A model generated the notes under the pieces. It had not been told where the DNA came from, made no database searches, and worked only from the letters and a program-made list of their open reading frames with translations. Shown here piece by piece: positions 5,969-6,271 of a DNA stretch of 6,271 bases. The stretch comes from CAZATK01 sp964488085 (GTDB lineage Bacteria > Patescibacteriota > Minisyncoccia > UBA6257 > UBA11618), in the NCBI GenBank assembly GCA_964488085.1, contig CAZATK010000021.1:1-6271 (forward strand), written 5' to 3'. How positions within the stretch are numbered: the stretch's first letter is position 1; every line of letters begins with the position of its first letter. The translations under genes were made by a program, and so were the position numbers.

Positions 5969-6271
5969 TTAACTTAAAAAATAAAAAAATTTTATTAACT
6001 GGAGGAAATGGTTTTTTAGGAAGCTATGTTTTTAGAAAACTAATTAAAAGAGGAGTTAAAAAAGAGAATATATTTATTCCAAGATCCAAAGATTATGATT
6101 TAAGGAAAAGAAGTGTATGCGATAAATTAGTGGGGGGTAAGGACATTGTTATTCATCTAGCCGCTCTTGTTGGAGGTATAAGTTTTAACCAGAAAAATCC
6201 CGCATCGGCATTTTATGACAATGCTTCAATGGCATTAAATTTAATTGACGCCGCCTATAAAGGTGGTATAG
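5965..6271 (+). CDS. GDP-fucose synthase/ColC-like epimerase-reductase, 3' end beyond the window
   Basis: The N-terminal 102 residues of an extended SDR are visible and the frame is still open at the window end. The Rossmann loop is LLTGGNGFLGSYVF (10-23), followed by PRSKDYDLRKR (39-49), IVIHLAALVGGISFNQKNPA (61-80) and FYDNASMALNLIDAAYKGG (83-101). The HLAA.VGGI..N...PA...DN pattern is typical of GDP-L-fucose synthase (Fcl/WcaG), whose relative ColC makes GDP-L-colitose by C5 epimerisation and C4 reduction. After a ColD-like enzyme the ColC role fits best, with GDP-fucose synthesis the main alternative. The catalytic Tyr-Lys pair lies outside the window. The ATG overlaps the preceding TGA (ATGA), so translational coupling is expected. 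Confidence 0.88.
   Translation, partial: MINLKNKKILLTGGNGFLGSYVFRKLIKRGVKKENIFIPRSKDYDLRKRSVCDKLVGGKDIVIHLAALVGGISFNQKNPASAFYDNASMALNLIDAAYKGGI

Overview
The window is one stretch of an AT-rich (roughly 30% GC by eye) bacterial surface-polysaccharide operon. Every gene is on the + strand. Neighbours overlap by 4 to 14 bases or are separated by only 4, so the whole window reads as one transcription unit. The first and last genes run off the ends. I see no convincing promoter, terminator, tRNA or rRNA, and no gene-free stretch over 300 bases. The low GC, tight overlaps, lack of Shine-Dalgarno sequences and the protein style suggest a Candidatus Patescibacteria (CPR) type genome or a similar uncultured lineage. 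This is an inference from style, not from a marker gene. Ordinary table 11 decoding fits: TGA is used as a stop at two ATGA junctions and never interrupts a long gene.

Layout: (1) bases 1-1068, a GT4-type glycosyltransferase lacking its N-terminus; (2) 1059-2180, a second, complete GT4-type glycosyltransferase; (3) 2167-2451, a small GIY-YIG endonuclease lying inside a compact inverted-repeat element; (4) 2448-3821, a large GT-B-like transferase of no family I can name with certainty; (5) 3826-4809, GDP-mannose 4,6-dehydratase; (6) 4802-5968, a DegT-fold PLP enzyme with His in place of the catalytic Lys, as in the GDP-4-keto-6-deoxymannose 3-dehydratase ColD; (7) 5965 to the window end, the N-terminus of a GDP-fucose synthase/ColC-like epimerase-reductase.

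Genes 5-7 form a coherent route from GDP-mannose through GDP-4-keto-6-deoxymannose to a GDP-3,6-dideoxyhexose such as GDP-colitose. Genes 1, 2 and 4 would transfer sugars onto a surface glycan.

The most interesting item is the roughly 280-bp element between genes 2 and 4. It has perfect 15-bp terminal inverted repeats (2171-2185 and 2435-2449). A 7-bp direct repeat, ATGAATC, lies at the two ends and overlaps the inverted repeats. A second perfect 15-bp inverted repeat (2261-2275 and 2420-2434) abuts the right terminal repeat. Its only gene, the GIY-YIG nuclease, is open from one terminal repeat to the other. Removing 281 bp rebuilds an uninterrupted junction in which gene 2 runs three codons further in its own frame and overlaps the same start of gene 4. 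The element therefore looks like a minimal nuclease-bearing mobile unit that entered a gene overlap without breaking either gene.
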